Assembly (NCBI GenBank): GCA_018608245.1
Contig: JABAZY010000005.1
Span: 1-45,941, forward strand
Length of the DNA stretch: 45,941 bases
Direction: 5' to 3'
Source: Alphaproteobacteria bacterium
GTDB lineage: Bacteria > Pseudomonadota > Alphaproteobacteria > Micavibrionales > Micavibrionaceae
Positions 44,183 through 45,941 of this stretch are shown piece by piece; the stretch's first letter is position 1, and the number at the start of each line of letters is the position of its first letter. Both the position numbers and the translations under genes were made by a program. The notes below the pieces were generated by a model. It ran no database searches. It saw only the letters and a list, made by a program, of their open reading frames with translations, and was not told where the DNA came from.

Positions 44183-45188
44183 TCTAGCCCCACAAATAGA
44201 AATTAAAGAAGCCTTTGAAGTAGATACCTACACTTGGTTCAGCGGCCTTCTACATGGTCATATGGGCAAATGGCAGTATATAGGCGCCAACCACAAAAAT
44301 GATATAGTTAACGCTGATAAACTATGGGATAAGTGGGAACAAGAAGCCTCTAAAGGCGATAATATGCTTAAACGCCAAGGGCAAATTATTAAAGATCAAA
44401 TCAACGAGATGATTGCGTTAACTAAGCCTTGCAATACATTGGTTGATTTGGGACCTGGTGGCTTAAGTGCCGTTACTAAAAATACCATTCCCTTTATCAA
44501 TGGTTATAAAAGTGACTTACAAAAATTTGTAGCGATTGATATGTCAGAAGAAGCTGCTACTAACGCTAAAAATTATATTCAGTCACTTAATATAAATATT
44601 GAATCATATTCTATACAAGATGACTTTTTGGAGTCTGATTTATCTATTCCACATAAAGGCAAAGTAATTGCTTTAATGATGGGCGGCACAATCGGAAATA
44701 TTGCGGCACAATCTAATACACCTGAAGCCATAAACCTAATGGCTCACCGTCTATCTCAACTAAAAAATTCTTTACCCAATAACACACTTATTTTTATTGG
44801 ACTTGAAGCAACACAAAATGTCGATACGCTCTATAAAAGCTATGATCATCCAGCGCATGCTGAATTTGAAATTAACATTATGCATGCTATAAAGCGTGAC
44901 CTACTCCCTGAACAAGATGGCTTTGATCCTTATGCGTGGAAATATTCTATGCAATGGTATCCAGATGCGCATCAGTTCTGCCACATAGCTGAGGCAACTG
45001 AATTACAACGGTTTGATATGATGGGACAAGAGATGCGCTTTACCAAAGGGTCAAAACTTATCATTGATAATTCGTTCAAATTCCCAGTACTAGCCATGCA
45101 AAGAGCCGCACAAAAAGCAAATACAAAATATCTAAAACCATTTTCTGACTCAGAAGGAAGAATGGTTATCCATGCCATACAACTTTAA
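44175..45188 (+). CDS. EgtD-like SAM-dependent methyltransferase
   Basis: The protein belongs to the histidine-specific methyltransferase (EgtD, Methyltransf_33) group. The SAM motif is LVDLGPGGLSAV (DLGPGG at 91-96), with an acidic residue after the second strand (D122), and the family-type MMGGTIGNIA at 168-177 corresponds to the GSTIGN block. The N-terminal FSGLLHGHMGKWQYIGA is an unusual opening. The substrate may be histidine or another amine. It is cotranscribed with the XRE regulator; no EgtB-like ergothioneine gene is present. A terminator follows. Confidence 0.85.
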   Translation: MINLAPQIEIKEAFEVDTYTWFSGLLHGHMGKWQYIGANHKNDIVNADKLWDKWEQEASKGDNMLKRQGQIIKDQINEMIALTKPCNTLVDLGPGGLSAVTKNTIPFINGYKSDLQKFVAIDMSEEAATNAKNYIQSLNINIESYSIQDDFLESDLSIPHKGKVIALMMGGTIGNIAAQSNTPEAINLMAHRLSQLKNSLPNNTLIFIGLEATQNVDTLYKSYDHPAHAEFEINIMHAIKRDLLPEQDGFDPYAWKYSMQWYPDAHQFCHIAEATELQRFDMMGQEMRFTKGSKLIIDNSFKFPVLAMQRAAQKANTKYLKPFSDSEGRMVIHAIQL

Positions 45189-45226
45189 CATATTTAATTT
45201 TTAACAGTTTTCCCCACTACAGATTG

Positions 45227-45258
45227 AGTCGCTCTTGTTTATATAAGAGCGGCTTTTT
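45227..45258 (+). terminator. Rho-independent terminator of the regulator-methyltransferase unit
   Basis: AGTCGCTCTT pairs with AAGAGCGGCT (one G-U) around an eight-base loop and runs into five Ts, 38 bases after the methyltransferase stop. Confidence 0.85.
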
Positions 45259-45303
45259 CTTTTCAAATAATCATTTAAATTATTACCACTGACCAAAACG
45301 GTT

Positions 45304-45440
45304 TTAAGTCTTGGATTTCTGTAGCTTGTTATAATTCCCTAGTAGAGATTCGAATTTTTCAAGATCTAGATACCGCCACACCTTTAGTGATCTTCTTTTC
45401 GGTAGTTCAAACCCTAACCCACCAAAGATTATAAACACGA
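45304..45440 (-). pseudogene. Short protein-like remnant on the minus strand
   Basis: Between the terminator and the last gene, the minus strand reads, from a GTG, an open frame of about 45 codons containing GLGFELPKRRSLKVWRY and LDLEKFESLLGNYNKLQ, ending in TAA. Its composition is protein-like whereas the plus frames are full of stops. The WRYLDLEKFESLL phrase recalls the start of DUF2971-type proteins, but it is too short to assign. It may be debris from an insertion or deletion at an island edge. Confidence 0.3.
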
Positions 45441-45941
45441 GTTCTATTCAGTGGTTTTATTAGACGTAGATATCAAAAGTAAAAACAAAGAAGGTAAAAG
45501 TATCAAAATAGATGGAAGATATAAGTTGATAGAATTATCAAGGTGTCTCGAATTAGATCCTTGTCCTTTGGATGAAGGAACAAAGAATAACTTAAAATTT
45601 CTGATTGGTATTAGAAATCTAGTCGAACATGATGGTAGTCATCAAGTTGATGATGCAATTAGCGCTAAACTACAACAATGTTGCATAAATTATAATAAAT
45701 GCATAAAAGATATTTTCGGTAATCAATACGGCTTAGATGGTCAAATGACCTTAGCGTTACAATTTGTTAACCTTGACCCCATACAGCAGTATCAAAGTGA
45801 TGGTGAAGATTTGCTTCCTTCTTCAATTACAACTTACATATCAGACTTCGAAAAAAAACTATCAGATAATCAATATAACGATTCTAATTATGCTTGTCGT
45901 TTAACCTTTTTTAGACGTAGCGAAAACAATAAAAAAAATGC
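45418..45941 (+). CDS. DUF3644/HEPN-like protein, truncated by window end, start unclear
   Basis: An open frame runs from just after a stop at 45415-45417 to the right edge (about 174 codons). It contains DYKHEFYSVVLLDVDIK, KLIELSRCLELDPCPLDEG and NLKFLIGIRNLVEHDGSH. RNLVEH fits the R-x4-H ribonuclease motif of HEPN domains, and the layout resembles DUF3644 proteins, often found in defence islands. No ATG starts the frame; a GTG at 45451 is the first plausible start, so the N-terminus may be lost. The 3' part lies beyond the window. Confidence 0.55.

Noticed and set aside
45395-45425. Possible tRNA 3' end (GTTCAAACC followed by CCACCA)
   Set aside because: The bases flanking the loop do not pair into a T-stem and there is no acceptor, D or anticodon arm upstream.
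1-45941. CRISPR arrays, rRNA or tRNA genes, complete insertion sequences
   Set aside because: No regularly spaced repeats, rRNA or tRNA signatures, or transposase genes were seen in the window.

Overview
The window is an AT-rich piece of a bacterial chromosome, almost certainly from an alphaproteobacterium. The evidence is the gene order rnd-kdsD-lptC-lptA-lptB, ftsK-lolA-recR, holC-pepA next to lptF-lptG, a short HRDC-less RNase D, a membrane-anchored c-type cytochrome of the CycM kind, and an NDUFA9-like protein. The 3' ends of LPS-transport genes, exopolysaccharide export genes and many envelope genes mark a Gram-negative cell with a full outer membrane. I cannot fix the order; a low-GC member of the Micavibrionales, Rhodospirillales or Holosporales neighbourhood would fit, but this is inference.

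Layout. 1-4636 (minus): an operon running rnd, kdsD, lptC, lptA, lptB and a DMT-family transporter cut by the window edge. 4877-11657 (plus): a receiver/degenerate-GGDEF regulator, then an exopolysaccharide operon (beta-barrel protein, Wza-like exporter, Wzc-like tyrosine autokinase, two small unrecognised membrane proteins, the second resembling a polymerase/ligase C-terminus), closed by a hairpin terminator. A pair of inverted perfect DnaA boxes lies in front of this operon. 11754-12095: a small phage-like protein. 12110-15845 (minus): ftsK, lolA (frameshifted at an A8/T8 tract) and recR. 16020-20039: a 57-residue unlisted small protein, pheA, an anchored cytochrome c, holC, pepA. 20137-25790 (plus): lptF, lptG, mlaA, mlaC, a periplasmic helical protein and a glycosyltransferase. 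25803-29539: pyk and a divergent class I nrdA behind a 0.5 kb regulatory region with NrdR-like boxes. 

29540-29966 is the oddest stretch: no nrdB follows nrdA. Instead there is an 18-codon reading frame with an ideal ribosome binding site, a run of small hairpins, a strong terminator with a GAAA loop, and then a Rickettsiales-style palindromic repeat. 29967-41629 holds gpt, a GT25 glycosyltransferase, a DUF1223 protein, polA, photolyase, an SDR, an NDUFA9-like protein, a membrane coiled-coil protein and a fused alpha/beta 2-oxoacid dehydrogenase E1.

41604-45941 looks accessory: two unrecognised proteins, an XRE-type regulator overlapping an EgtD-like methyltransferase, a terminator, gene debris, and the start-less 5' part of a DUF3644/HEPN-like protein running off the window. 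Functionally the window is dominated by envelope biogenesis: LptA, B, C, F and G, KdsD, LolA, MlaA, MlaC, two glycosyltransferases and the exopolysaccharide export machine.
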